A DNA stretch of 64,000 nt from Mesorhizobium sp. M1E.F.Ca.ET.045.02.1.1 (GTDB taxonomy: Bacteria > Pseudomonadota > Alphaproteobacteria > Rhizobiales > Rhizobiaceae), in the NCBI RefSeq assembly GCF_003952485.1, contig NZ_CP034447.1, positions 1,116,001-1,180,000 on the forward strand, in the 5' to 3' direction. Positions 26,306 through 35,228 of the stretch are shown here, piece by piece. Each line of letters opens with the position of its first letter. The stretch's first letter is position 1. Both the position numbers and the translations under genes were made by a program. The notes beneath the pieces are model-generated. The model saw only the letters and a list, made by a program, of their open reading frames with translations, was not told the DNA's origin and ran no database searches.

Positions 26306-26342
26306 TTGGCCACAGCCAAGCCCGAAAATGCGATAGCTCTGC

Positions 26343-27410
26343 TCATCCGGCCTTCGTCCTTGGGTCAAGAAGCCGATAGAGCAGGTCGGACAGAAGATTG
26401 ATGCCGATGAAGACCGAGCCGATGATGATGGTGCCGCCGAGCACCGCATTCATGTCGGCGTTCTGCAGCGAATTGGTGATGTAGAGGCCGATGCCCGGCC
26501 AGGAGAAAACGGTCTCGGTCAGCACCGAGCCTTCAAGCAGGCTGGCATAGGAGAGCGCGATCACCGTCACCATCGGCACTGCTGCATTGCGAAGCGCATG
26601 GCCCCAGATGATGCGCGTTTCCGACAGGCCCTTGGCGCGCGCGGCGACGATGTATTCCTGCGCCATTTCGTTCAGCATGAAGGAGCGCGTCATGCGGCTG
26701 ATATAGGCGAGCGCGAAATAGCCGAGCAGCGAGGCCGGCAGGATGATGTGGCGGTAGGCGTCATAAAAGACATCCCACTGGCCCTGCATCGCCGCGTCGA
26801 GCAGGTAGAAGCCGGTGATCGGCGTGAAGGTGTACTCGTAGACGACATCGAGCCGCGCCGGGAAAGCGATCCACTGCAGCTTGGCGTAGAACAGCACCAG
26901 CCCGAGCAGCCCCAGCCAGAAGATCGGCACGGAATAGCCGATGAGGCCGACGATGCGGGCGATCTGGTCGATCAGGCTGCCGCGCTTGACGGCGGCCAGC
27001 ACGCCGAGCGGCACGCCGATGACGGCGCCGATCAGCGTGCCCAGCGTCGCCAACTCGATCGTGGCCGGAAAGACGCGGCGGATATCGGACATCACCGGAT
27101 TGGTGGTCAGCACCGAGGTGCCGAAATCGCCGCTCAGCGCGCTTTTCACATAGATGTAGAACTGCTCGATCAGCGGCAGGTCGAGACCCATCTCGCGGCG
27201 CGTGCGCTCGACGACGGCGGTCGGAGCCCGGTCGCCGAGAACGGCCAGCACCGGATCGATCGGGATGACGCGGCCGATGAAGAAGGTCACCGCGAGGAGA
27301 CCGAGATAGGTCGTCACCGCGATGACCAGAAAACGGCCGATCGACGAGGCAATGGCGACGCCGCGGGCGCTGTCGCGCCCTGCCGCCGCCTGGTTTTCAG
27401 CTACGCTCAC
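26343..27410 (-). CDS. Peptide-type ABC transporter permease (DppB/OppB-like)
   Basis: 355 residues, starting with GTG at 27410; no better start is seen nearby. The first membrane helix (LVIAVTTYLGLLAVTFFIGRVIP) is followed by a periplasmic stretch with the OppB-like RREMGLDLPLIEQFYIY segment, then membrane helices and the coupling loop ending [20 protein letters not shown]. It pairs with the DppC-like permease. The substrate-binding protein gene ends 18 nt upstream. Confidence 0.93.
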   Translation of the reverse strand: MSVAENQAAAGRDSARGVAIASSIGRFLVIAVTTYLGLLAVTFFIGRVIPIDPVLAVLGDRAPTAVVERTRREMGLDLPLIEQFYIYVKSALSGDFGTSVLTTNPVMSDIRRVFPATIELATLGTLIGAVIGVPLGVLAAVKRGSLIDQIARIVGLIGYSVPIFWLGLLGLVLFYAKLQWIAFPARLDVVYEYTFTPITGFYLLDAAMQGQWDVFYDAYRHIILPASLLGYFALAYISRMTRSFMLNEMAQEYIVAARAKGLSETRIIWGHALRNAAVPMVTVIALSYASLLEGSVLTETVFSWPGIGLYITNSLQNADMNAVLGGTIIIGSVFIGINLLSDLLYRLLDPRTKAG

Positions 27411-27428
27411 GCTGCGTGTCCGAAGACG

Positions 27429-29060
27429 CTATTCCTTCGAGACCGCCCCGACGAAGTTGGCGTCGAAGCTCGGGCCGAGCACGAAGCCCTTGAGGCTCTT
27501 GCGCAGTCCGGCCACTTCGAGCTGCTGATGGATGATGACGAAGGGGCTGGTGTCGAGGATCTTCTTCTGCAGATCCTTGTACATGTCGGCGCGCTTGCCC
27601 GAATCCTTCTCCAGCAGCGCGGCCTCGGTCTCCTTGGTCAGGTCCGGAATGTCCCAGGCATTGCGCCAGGCGAGCGTCTTGATCTTGGCCTGGTCGGAAT
27701 TGTCCGGGTTCGAGGCGAAGGTCTGGGCGTTGGAGTTCGGATCGAAATAGTCCTGGCCCCAGTTGCCGATATAGATGTCGTGGTTGCGAGCGCGGTATTT
27801 GGTCAGCGTCTGCTTGCCGTCGCCGGGGATGATCTCCAGCTTGATGCCGGCCTGACCCAGCGTCTGCTGGATCGATTCCGCCATGCCCGTGGTCGGCTGG
27901 CCGGTGCGCACGTCCATGGTCACGCTGAAGCCGTCCGGCAGGCCGGCCTTGGCCAAGAGTTCCTTGGCCTTGGCGACGTCGAGCTTGTAGGGATTGTCAT
28001 CGACGGCACCCAGGTCGCCCTTGGGCAGGAAGGACTGGTGGATCTCGCCGATGCCCTTGAGGATGGTCGAGCTCAGGGCATCATAGTCGACCAGATATTT
28101 GAACGCCTCACGAACCTCCGGCTTGGCGAGGTTCGCGTTCTTCTGGTTGAGGCTGATGTAATAAACCGTGCCCTTAGGCGCGCTGGTAGTGGTGAGGTCG
28201 GCGTTCTTGGCGATGGCGTCGAGATCGTTCGGCTCGAGGTTGCGGGCGACATCGATGTCGCCGGCCTCAAGCGCCAGGCGCTGCGCGGAGCTTTCCTTCA
28301 TGTTGCGGTAGATGACGCGGGCGAGCTTGGCCTTCTCGCCATTGTAATTGTCGTTGCGTTCCAGAACGACGGCTTCATTGGCGCGCCATTCGCGCAGCTT
28401 GTACTGGCCCGAGCCTGCGTAGCCGGTCTTCAGCCAGGCATTGCCGAAGTCGTTGTCCCATTTGTAGTCGGCGCTCGGCGTGGCGGCCGCGACGTGTTCC
28501 TTGACCAGCTTGCTGTCGACGACGGAAGCGACGGTTGCCGACAGGCAGTTCAGCACGAAGCTCGGCGCGTAGGCCTTGTCGACGACGAATTGGAAAGTCG
28601 TGTCGTCGACCGCCTTGGCCTTCTCGGTGACGTTGTCGCCGCTGATGCCCAGCTGCTCGATGATGAAGGCCGGGCTCTTGTCGAGCTTGACGGCGCGCTC
28701 GAAGGAGTAGGCAACGTCGGCCGCGGTGATCGGATTGCCCGAGGCGAACTTCATGCCGGGCTTGAGCTTGAAGGTGTAGGTCAGGCCGTCGTCGGAAACG
28801 GTCCAGCTCTCGGCAAGGTCGCCCTTGACCTTGGAGGTGTCGCTGAGGTCGAGGCGGACCAGGAGATCATAGGTGTTGCCGGTGACCTCGGCGGTCGACA
28901 GCTCGAACGCCTCGCCCGGATCCATCGAGATGATGTCGTCGATGGCGAAGCCTTCGACCAGCGTGTCGGGAGGCGAGACCGCAAAAGCGGGCGTAGCGAG
29001 CAGCGCCGACATCGCCACACCCGCAAGCAAGCCACGGAGAGCAAACTTTTCCAGCATCAT
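27429..29060 (-). CDS. ABC transporter substrate-binding protein, family 5 (peptide/opine type)
   Basis: 543 residues with a Sec signal peptide (LLAGVAMSALLATPAFA). The family-5 signature is YTFKLKPGMKFASGNPITAADVAYSFERA split over residues 85-115, and RVIYRNMKESSAQRLALEAGDIDVA follows. It captures the solute in the periplasm for the downstream permeases and ATPases. The exact ligand (dipeptide, oligopeptide, opine, glutathione) cannot be told. AGGGAA precedes paired ATGs (29060/29057). The 267 nt upstream should contain the operon promoter, but I see no clear motif there. Confidence 0.92.
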   Translation of the reverse strand: MMLEKFALRGLLAGVAMSALLATPAFAVSPPDTLVEGFAIDDIISMDPGEAFELSTAEVTGNTYDLLVRLDLSDTSKVKGDLAESWTVSDDGLTYTFKLKPGMKFASGNPITAADVAYSFERAVKLDKSPAFIIEQLGISGDNVTEKAKAVDDTTFQFVVDKAYAPSFVLNCLSATVASVVDSKLVKEHVAAATPSADYKWDNDFGNAWLKTGYAGSGQYKLREWRANEAVVLERNDNYNGEKAKLARVIYRNMKESSAQRLALEAGDIDVARNLEPNDLDAIAKNADLTTTSAPKGTVYYISLNQKNANLAKPEVREAFKYLVDYDALSSTILKGIGEIHQSFLPKGDLGAVDDNPYKLDVAKAKELLAKAGLPDGFSVTMDVRTGQPTTGMAESIQQTLGQAGIKLEIIPGDGKQTLTKYRARNHDIYIGNWGQDYFDPNSNAQTFASNPDNSDQAKIKTLAWRNAWDIPDLTKETEAALLEKDSGKRADMYKDLQKKILDTSPFVIIHQQLEVAGLRKSLKGFVLGPSFDANFVGAVSKE

Positions 29061-29327
29061 GATGATCGTTCCCTGTTTTGTTGACCTGAGTTCCCGGCTC
29101 AGAACTGCATTATTCTTTGCGAAGCCGACGGCGGCTTGGACGACGTACCGTCGTGGTTTTTGTCCAGTTGGTCAACACCCTATTCGGCGGCGCTGAAGCA
29201 GCAACGCGCATTTTTGCGAGAGAGCCTATTGGGCCAGAATGGGGCGCCACGTGTCGACCCGTGCGCCGGCTAATCGAAACCTCCAATCAGGAAAAATCTG
29301 CTAAACCCTGACGCTTGGAAGCCGTCG

Positions 29328-30605
29328 TCATTTCAGCTGCGCAATCAGGCTCGCATCGGGAAAGCAGGTCGCGGCCTTGCCGTTCCTTGCCTGCCAGGAG
29401 CCGATCGAGCGGCGCGTCTTGAAGCCGGGCAGGCCGTCGGCGCTGCCGACGTCGTAGCCCTTGGCCTCCAGCGCCCGCTGGAGCGCGGCGATATCGGAGC
29501 GGTGGAGATCACCGACCGCACCCCACGTGCCGGCGAAGGTGGCGTCACCCTTGGCGATGCGATCGGCGGCGTGGCCGATGAACAACGCATAGAGGTCGCT
29601 GGTGTTGTATTCCTTCAGCACATAGAAGTTCGGCGTGACGATGAAGGCCGGACCGCTGCGCCCGGCCGGCATCAGCAGGAAGCCCTCGGCCTTCAGCTCA
29701 CTCGCCTGGAACGCCTTGTTGTCGGCGCGCCTGATGCCCATCGCCGCCCAGTCGGAAATCTTCTTGCCCTGGTCGGGTCCTTCGAGCGAGCAGGAGACAC
29801 TGGCCGGCACCATCACCTCGACGCCCCAGCCGCGCCCCCTCACCCAGCCATAATGGACGAGATAGTTGGCGATCGAGGCGAGCACGTCAGGGGTCGAATT
29901 CCAGATGTCTGGCCTGCCGTCGCCGTCGAAGTCGACGGCGTGCTTGAGGAAGGAGGTCGGCATGAATTGCGGCTGGCCGAGCGCGCCGGCCCAGGACGAT
30001 TTCATCGCGTTGACAGGTGCCAGCCCGCGCTCGACGATCTCGAGCGCCGCCAGCACCTCGGTGCGGAAGAAGTCCTTCTTGGTCGACATGAACGCCTTGG
30101 TGCCCAGCACTTCGAAGGCGTCGTATGGCATCTTGGCCGCGCCGAAGCCGGTCTCGCGGCCCCATATCGCCAGAACCAAGTCACCCGGCACGCCGTAGCG
30201 CTTCTCGATCAGCCCGAGCACCCTCGCGTTGGCGCTCTCGCGCGTCCGTCCTCCGCCAGTGACGGCGCGAATGATCTTCTCGGCGAAATAGTTGGCTGGC
30301 GGGCCGAACTCGGCCTGATGCTGCTTCTCGGGTGTCGTCGGCTTCTCGCCGGGCACGACGAGGTCGGGCAGCTTGAGGTTCGGCTTCACGCCGATAAAGG
30401 CTTCGTCGAAGGTCTTCTTGGAGATGCCCTTGGCCTTGGCCTCGGGCCAGAGGTCGGTCTGCAGCCATGTCTGGAATTGATCGTCGATGGGGGCGACGCG
30501 GGAGGGGGTGGTGAAAATGAGGCTGAATATTGCGAGCAGAAGAAACGCGAGGCTGAATTTGGAAAAGCCGCGTTCTGTCGCGCCCCCCTCTGTCCTGCCG
30601 GACAT
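29328..30605 (-). CDS. Lytic murein transglycosylase, MltB family
   Basis: Cleaves peptidoglycan glycan strands with 1,6-anhydro product formation. From the ATG at 30605 it has 425 residues. The catalytic Glu is in AIWGRETGFG, followed by the MltB segments SWAGALGQPQFMPTSF and DFDGDGRPDIWNS, and a C-terminal peptidoglycan-binding domain (IAALQRALEAKGYDVG). The hydrophobic signal LAFLLLAIFSLIF begins about residue 18. The start codon lies inside a repeat: no ATG, GTG or TTG occurs between 30605 and the signal helix, and GAGG of the repeat is 5 nt upstream. The next in-frame ATG upstream is 30782, which would translate the repeat. Confidence 0.9.
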   Translation of the reverse strand: MSGRTEGGATERGFSKFSLAFLLLAIFSLIFTTPSRVAPIDDQFQTWLQTDLWPEAKAKGISKKTFDEAFIGVKPNLKLPDLVVPGEKPTTPEKQHQAEFGPPANYFAEKIIRAVTGGGRTRESANARVLGLIEKRYGVPGDLVLAIWGRETGFGAAKMPYDAFEVLGTKAFMSTKKDFFRTEVLAALEIVERGLAPVNAMKSSWAGALGQPQFMPTSFLKHAVDFDGDGRPDIWNSTPDVLASIANYLVHYGWVRGRGWGVEVMVPASVSCSLEGPDQGKKISDWAAMGIRRADNKAFQASELKAEGFLLMPAGRSGPAFIVTPNFYVLKEYNTSDLYALFIGHAADRIAKGDATFAGTWGAVGDLHRSDIAALQRALEAKGYDVGSADGLPGFKTRRSIGSWQARNGKAATCFPDASLIAQLK

Positions 30606-30737
30606 CTCCCCCTCAAGGGGGGAGATTGGCTGTTGGTTCGGCTTTCGCCAATCACCAACGTAAGAAAGAGAGTGGCATCGGTGAAGCTGCCAATCTCCCC
30701 CCTTGAGGGGGAGATGTCCGGCAGGACAGAGGGGGGT
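30582..30737. repeat. GC-rich inverted repeat pair, family D (copy 2), overlapping mltB start
   Basis: Left unit 30582-30630 and right unit 30690-30737 are reverse complements (CCCTCTGTCCTGCCGGACAT against ATGTCCGGCAGGACAGAGGG), each containing a CTCCCCC-TCAA-GGGGGGAG hairpin. The left unit holds the start codon and ribosome binding site of the transglycosylase gene. About 60 nt of unique sequence lies between the units. Confidence 0.88.
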
Positions 30738-30799
30738 GCTTGGGGCCAGCTTCGAAGGATGCACTCCAGTCACGACGCGCATCCTCCTGTCTAGCCACC

Positions 30800-31405
30800 T
30801 CAAAACGCCGTCCTCGATCGCAGCGCGGCGGCCAGCGTGCCTTCGTCGAGATAATCGAGCTCGCCGCCGACCGGCACGCCATGCGCAAGCCGTGTCACCT
30901 TGACGTCGAAGCCAGAGAGCTGGTCGGTCAGGTAGTGCGCCGTGGTCTGGCCCTCGACGGTGGCGTTGACGGCGAGGATCACCTCCTTGACCTCGCCGCC
31001 GGCGACACGGTCGACCAGCGAGCGGATGTTAAGCTGGTCGGGGCCTATGCCGTCGAGCGGCGACAGCGTGCCGCCGAGCACGTGATAGCGCACGTTCATG
31101 GCGGCGGCGCGTTCGAGCGCCCAGAGGTCGGAGACGTCCTCGACGACGATCAGCGTGCCGGCGTCGCGGCGCGGATCGGTGCAGATCATGCAGGGATCGG
31201 AGGTGTCGACATTGCCGCAGGTCGAGCAGATGCGCACCTTGTCGACCGCCTCGCCCATGGCGGCGGCTAAAGGCTGAAGCAGTTGCTCCTTCTTCTTGAT
31301 GAGATGGAGGGCCGCACGGCGTGCCGAACGCGGTCCAAGCCCCGGCACCTTGGCCAGGAGCTGGATCAGGCGTTCGATCTCTGGACCGGCGATTCGCTTT
31401 GACAT
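30800..31405 (-). CDS. recR: Recombination mediator protein RecR
   Basis: 201 residues. The helix-hairpin-helix [20 protein letters not shown] is at the N-terminus, the four-Cys zinc finger [16 protein letters not shown] at about 60-75, the Toprim core [15 protein letters not shown], and a Walker-B-like C-terminal region. RecR works with RecO to load RecA on gapped DNA. It normally follows dnaX and ebfC directly; here a cell-wall hydrolase gene and a repeat mosaic separate them. Confidence 0.96.
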   Translation of the reverse strand: MSKRIAGPEIERLIQLLAKVPGLGPRSARRAALHLIKKKEQLLQPLAAAMGEAVDKVRICSTCGNVDTSDPCMICTDPRRDAGTLIVVEDVSDLWALERAAAMNVRYHVLGGTLSPLDGIGPDQLNIRSLVDRVAGGEVKEVILAVNATVEGQTTAHYLTDQLSGFDVKVTRLAHGVPVGGELDYLDEGTLAAALRSRTAF

Positions 31406-31418
31406 CGCTCTGATCTAA

Positions 31419-31625
31419 TGCATGTCGCCCAAAAGTGTGTAGCGGTTTCGGGAAAACGACATGCATAAAAACAAAGTTTTAAAGCGCGTCGCTCGAATCC
31501 GTTTCGACGCGACGCGCTTTAGAGAGCAATTCCAGGAAAAGTGCGAAGCGGTTTTCCGTCCGGACTTGCGTCAAAACGAAAAGGTGGATCAGTTCGCCGT
31601 TTCCGTGAAACGATGATCCAGGATT
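31419..31625. repeat. Composite intergenic mosaic repeat (modules A, B and C)
   Basis: Three palindromic modules in a row fill most of the 308-nt gap between recR and the sleB-like gene. A: TGCATGTCG to CGACATGCA (31419-31465). B: AAAGCGCGTCG to CGACGCGCTTT (31480-31521). C: begins GAGCAATTCCAGGAAAAGTG (31524 on) and contains the inverted CGGTTTTCCGTCCGGA segment. The same modules occur singly or in other combinations at six other places. No gene is seen in the gap. Confidence 0.82.
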
Positions 31626-31713
31626 TTTCAGAGCGCTTTGGAACAGTTCGTAACGGCACACGACCCGCCTTGCTGCCAATGCGGGTCGTGCATCGATGGT
31701 CGACTCAATAGGT

Positions 31714-32673
31714 TTAGAGCGGCCGGTTCTGGCTGACGATCAGCGCGCCGATGGCGTCGGTGTTCTCAGGCGTCGACTGGAATCCCATCGCCGCTTCCTG
31801 CGGGGCGCTGGGCACCGAGGTGATATACCGACCTTTCAACGTACCGCCGAAGCGGGACGCATCAGGCTCTTCCATCGGCTCCTGCATCGCCACCACCGTC
31901 TGCTTCGCCGTGACGCGGCCCGACTTCTGCGCCGGCGCGATGGAGGCCGTCATGTAGGTCTGCTCGGCAGGGGACGGCGCGGCAACCGCGGTCATTGCGG
32001 CCTGCTTGGCCGGATCGGCATGGACAATGGTCTTGACCACCGGTTCGGCGGAAGCGACGAGCACTGGAGCGGCAGGATCGGTCTTCTGCGACTTGCCGGA
32101 GGCCATGGCGACCATGGGCTCGTCCGGCAGCGGCTGCCAGTTGCGGCCGCGCTTCTCATAGAAGGCGTTGCCGCCGGCCACCATCGTGTAGTGCATGTTG
32201 TTGTAAGGGAAGCGCAGGCCGGCGGTGTGGAAGAACATCGTGTTCTTGAGCTTGGCCTTGCGCTCGCCTTTCAGCACCGCCTCGGCGGCTTCCTCGACAT
32301 CGGGCAGCGCCCTCGAATTCATCGGCCGCGTCAGCACGCCGGGCGCGAACTGGCCCCTCTCGCCGACAACCTCGCAAATGGTGTTGCCGTGCTGGCCGGA
32401 ACGCAGCCGGTTCATGACGACGGTGCCGACGGCGATCATGCCGTCACGGCTTGACCGGTTGGACTCGAAGAACATCGCCCTTTGCAGGCATTCCTTGTCC
32501 TTCATCGTATATTTGTAGGAACGGGAGCTCAGGAAGCTCGGCGTGACGGCGTCGGCAAGGCTCGCCACCGACATACCGTGTGAAGCGGTCTGGCTGCAGC
32601 CGGCCAGGAACAAGGGGGAAGCGGCGATGCCAATAAGCAGCAGCGGCGTCTTCCATCGCGTCGCGATCAACAA
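31714..32673 (-). CDS. Cell wall hydrolase, SleB/CwlJ-like, lipoprotein
   Basis: 319 residues. The start is a TTG at 32673 with GAGG 8 nt upstream; no ATG gives a signal peptide. The lipoprotein signal is LLLIGIAASPLFLAGC. The hydrolase domain has LQRAMFFESNRSSRDGMIAVGTVV split around the catalytic Glu, then NRLRSG and a C-terminal YEKRGRNWQP. The rest is a low-complexity Ala/Pro/Val tail (about 180-319). Hydrolase_2 proteins act as amidases or transglycosylases on peptidoglycan. It interrupts the usual ebfC-recR adjacency. Confidence 0.88.
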   Translation of the reverse strand: MLIATRWKTPLLLIGIAASPLFLAGCSQTASHGMSVASLADAVTPSFLSSRSYKYTMKDKECLQRAMFFESNRSSRDGMIAVGTVVMNRLRSGQHGNTICEVVGERGQFAPGVLTRPMNSRALPDVEEAAEAVLKGERKAKLKNTMFFHTAGLRFPYNNMHYTMVAGGNAFYEKRGRNWQPLPDEPMVAMASGKSQKTDPAAPVLVASAEPVVKTIVHADPAKQAAMTAVAAPSPAEQTYMTASIAPAQKSGRVTAKQTVVAMQEPMEEPDASRFGGTLKGRYITSVPSAPQEAAMGFQSTPENTDAIGALIVSQNRPL

Positions 32674-32887
32674 AAAAGCCTCATTTCCAGATGCCAGCCC
32701 GCCCCGAGATGTGGCAAGAATGAGACTCTTTCAGGCAAAAAGATGGCTAGATGGTTAGCAATCCCTGGACTTGGGTAAAACTTTATGAATGCAGCGAAAT
32801 GAGCCCGTGAGCAACGCCGGCAAAATGGTTAATATTGCGGGCCGGGCTCGATTATCGTTCATAATCAATTAACTGGCGGCGGGCGTC

Positions 32888-33211
32888 TCAGAACGGCAAT
32901 TTCATTCCGGGCGGTATAGGCAGGCCCGCCGTCAAGGCCTTGGTCTTTTCCTGCATCACCTGCTCGACCTTATTTTTGGCGTCATTGTGAGCGGCCAGAA
33001 TGAGGTCTTCCAGGATCTCGGCCTCGTCAGCCTTGATGAGCGAGGGATCGATCTTCAGCGTCTTCATTTCGAACTTGCCGGTCAGCGTCACGCTGACCAG
33101 ACCGCCACCCGCCTGCCCCGTGGCTTCGAGCGTGGCGATCTCGTCCTGCATGGCCTGGAACTTGGCCTGCATTTCCTTCGCCTTGCCCATCAGGCCGAGA
33201 AGATCCTTCAT
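32888..33211 (-). CDS. ebfC: Nucleoid-associated protein EbfC/YbaB
   Basis: 107 residues with the family pattern: N-terminal helix [20 protein letters not shown], strand region [19 protein letters not shown]-terminal helix [18 protein letters not shown]. It binds DNA as a dimer and is almost always encoded between dnaX and recR. AGAGGA precedes the ATG. A palindromic repeat fills the spacer from dnaX. Confidence 0.95.
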   Translation of the reverse strand: MKDLLGLMGKAKEMQAKFQAMQDEIATLEATGQAGGGLVSVTLTGKFEMKTLKIDPSLIKADEAEILEDLILAAHNDAKNKVEQVMQEKTKALTAGLPIPPGMKLPF

Positions 33212-33240
33212 CGCAAATGTCCTCTTAGTTTCTTTTGTGG

Positions 33241-33309
33241 GAGCATGATCTTGTCCGAAAACCGGTTCCCATTTTCGCTGACACGGTCCTTCGGTTCGGG
33301 ATCATGCTC
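33241..33309. repeat. Intergenic palindromic repeat, module A (dnaX-ebfC spacer)
   Basis: GAGCATGATC at the left and GATCATGCTC at the right are exact reverse complements; the interior has GTCCGAAAACCGG and a TTCGGG arm. The final C is also the last base of the dnaX TAG stop (minus strand). Longer than the phoH copy because of an extra 20-nt internal stretch. Confidence 0.85.
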
Positions 33310-35126
33310 TAGATTTCATCATCATCGGCCGCGGGCTCGACCGGCAGGTCGGCGTCAGTACTTTCCACTTCAGGCACATCCGGAATGCGCACGTCGATGA
33401 TCTTGGCGCCGGGGAAGCGGGCGAGGATGGCGGCGACCGTCGGGTCGCTCCTAGCATCGGAGAAAGCATTCTCGCGCTTCGTCGTCTCCATCTCGGCCAG
33501 CGTCTGGCCGCCTTCCTCCTTCGACAGCGAGACCAGCCAGTTGCGGCCCGTCCAGGCGCGCAGCTTGGCCGTCAGGTCATTGAGCAGCATCTTCGGCGCA
33601 TCGTCGGTCAGGCTGACGTCGATGCGGCCGGGCTCGAGGCGAACCAGCCGAACGCAGCGTTTCAAGAGCACCTTGAAGGCCATGTCGCGGTTGGCGTCGG
33701 CAAGGGCCGCGATGTCGGCCAGCGACTTCACCGGAACGGCAGGGGTTTCGGCCACCGGCGCCGGCGCCGGAACGAAGGCGGCGGGCACCGGCTCAGCCTC
33801 GACCAGCCGCATCGTCTGCGCACCACCGGCGGAGGGCGGCATCCGCGCCTGCGCCACAGCACTCGCGCCGCCGCCATTGCCGGAACTTGCCGGTGCTCCG
33901 TTGCCGCGCGGCGCGCCGCTCGCCACCGGAGCCGCGCCCTCAAGCGATTTCAGCGCCTCGTCCAGCGTCGGCAGCTCGGCGGCATGGGCAAGCCGGATCA
34001 GCACCATCTCGGCAGCACTGACCGGGCGGTTGGAGGATTGCACCTCGGGAATGCCCTTGAGCAGCATCTGCCAGGTTCGCGACAGGACGCGCACCGACAG
34101 CGCGTTCGCGAATTCGGCGCCGCGCCGGCGCTCGTCCTCGGAGAGCGAGGCATCGTCGGCCGCGGCCGGCACGAAACGCAGGCGGGTGACGAGGTGGTTG
34201 AATTCGGCAAGATCGGTGAGTACCGCGGCCGGATCGGCGCCGGTATCGTACTGTGCCCGGAATTCGGTCAAAGCAGCCGCCACGTCGCCCTTCATGACAT
34301 GCTCGAACAGGTCGATGATGCGGGCGCGGTCGGCCAGGCCCAGCATGGCGCGCACCGCCTCGGCGCTGACCGAGCCACTGCCGTGGGCAATCGCCTGGTC
34401 GAGGATCGAGAGCGCATCGCGCGCCGAGCCTTCGGCGGCACGGGCAATCATCGCCAGCGCTTCGTCGTCGACGGAAATGCCTTCCTTGGCGGCGATCGCC
34501 GCAAGATGCGCAACCAGCGCGCCGGCATCGATGCGCCTCAGGTCGAAGCGCTGGCAGCGCGACAGAACCGTGATCGGCACCTTGCGGATCTCGGTGGTGG
34601 CGAAGATGAATTTGACGTGCGGCGGCGGCTCTTCCAGCGTCTTCAACAGGCCGTTGAAGGCCTGGGTGGAGAGCATGTGCACTTCGTCGATGATGTAGAC
34701 CTTGTAGCGGGCCGAGACCGGGGCGTAGCGCACGCGGTCGATGATGTCCCTGATGTCGTCGATGCCGGTGTGGGAAGCGGCGTCCATCTCGATGACGTCG
34801 ACATGGCGGCCTTCCATGATCGCCTGGCAATGCTCTCCAGGGATCGAAAGGTCGACCGAGGGCTGGTCGACGGTCGCGGTTTTATAGTTCAGGGCCCGCG
34901 CGAGGATACGCGCCGTCGTCGTCTTGCCGACGCCGCGCACGCCGGTCAGCATCCAGGCCTGGGCGATGCGGCCGGTAGCGAAGGCGTTGGTGAGCGTGCG
35001 GACCATCGGCTCCTGGCCGATCAGCTCGGAGAAATTCGAGGGGCGATATTTGCGCGCCAGCACGCGATAGGCGTCGGCCTTTTCCGTCTCCGGATTTTTT
35101 GGCCCCAAATTTCCGGCTTCGCTCAT
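33309..35126 (-). CDS. dnaX: DNA polymerase III subunit gamma/tau
   Basis: 605-residue clamp-loader ATPase. Walker A is GVRGVGKT (62-69), and the sensor and arginine-finger regions are present (DEVHMLSTQAFNGLLKTLEEPP, LSRCQRFDLRR). A C-terminal tau region (about 380-605) has a Pro/Ala linker. The zinc module between Walker A and DVIEMDAAS has lost its four-Cys set: only one Cys (GEHCQAI) remains, replaced by the PSVDLSIPG insert usual in Rhizobiales. Upstream of ebfC on the same strand. The TAG stop overlaps a repeat. Confidence 0.95.
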   Translation of the reverse strand: MSEAGNLGPKNPETEKADAYRVLARKYRPSNFSELIGQEPMVRTLTNAFATGRIAQAWMLTGVRGVGKTTTARILARALNYKTATVDQPSVDLSIPGEHCQAIMEGRHVDVIEMDAASHTGIDDIRDIIDRVRYAPVSARYKVYIIDEVHMLSTQAFNGLLKTLEEPPPHVKFIFATTEIRKVPITVLSRCQRFDLRRIDAGALVAHLAAIAAKEGISVDDEALAMIARAAEGSARDALSILDQAIAHGSGSVSAEAVRAMLGLADRARIIDLFEHVMKGDVAAALTEFRAQYDTGADPAAVLTDLAEFNHLVTRLRFVPAAADDASLSEDERRRGAEFANALSVRVLSRTWQMLLKGIPEVQSSNRPVSAAEMVLIRLAHAAELPTLDEALKSLEGAAPVASGAPRGNGAPASSGNGGGASAVAQARMPPSAGGAQTMRLVEAEPVPAAFVPAPAPVAETPAVPVKSLADIAALADANRDMAFKVLLKRCVRLVRLEPGRIDVSLTDDAPKMLLNDLTAKLRAWTGRNWLVSLSKEEGGQTLAEMETTKRENAFSDARSDPTVAAILARFPGAKIIDVRIPDVPEVESTDADLPVEPAADDDEI

Positions 35127-35228
35127 TCGCCGTCAAAAGCTCCAAGGACCGCAGGCGACCGATTCCTGCGCATAGTCTCGCCCGCACGGCTCGGCGCCGT
35201 CAATGTCGCGGGAGAAAGGCGAAGAGGC

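Noticed and set aside
26147..26449. Extended start of the dppC-like permease
   Set aside because: Reads through family E repeats; the ATG at 26146 with AAGAGG gives a normal family start.
26598..29084. 828-codon plus-strand open frame opposite the ABC permease and binding-protein genes
   Set aside because: Composition is that of an antisense mirror (Asp/Gly/Arg/His-rich, no motifs), and the opposite strand encodes intact transporter proteins.
30606..30803. N-terminal extension of the transglycosylase to 30803
   Set aside because: The added residues are translated repeat DNA (PLCPAGHLPLKGGDW) with no conservation expected, and the signal helix would be internal.
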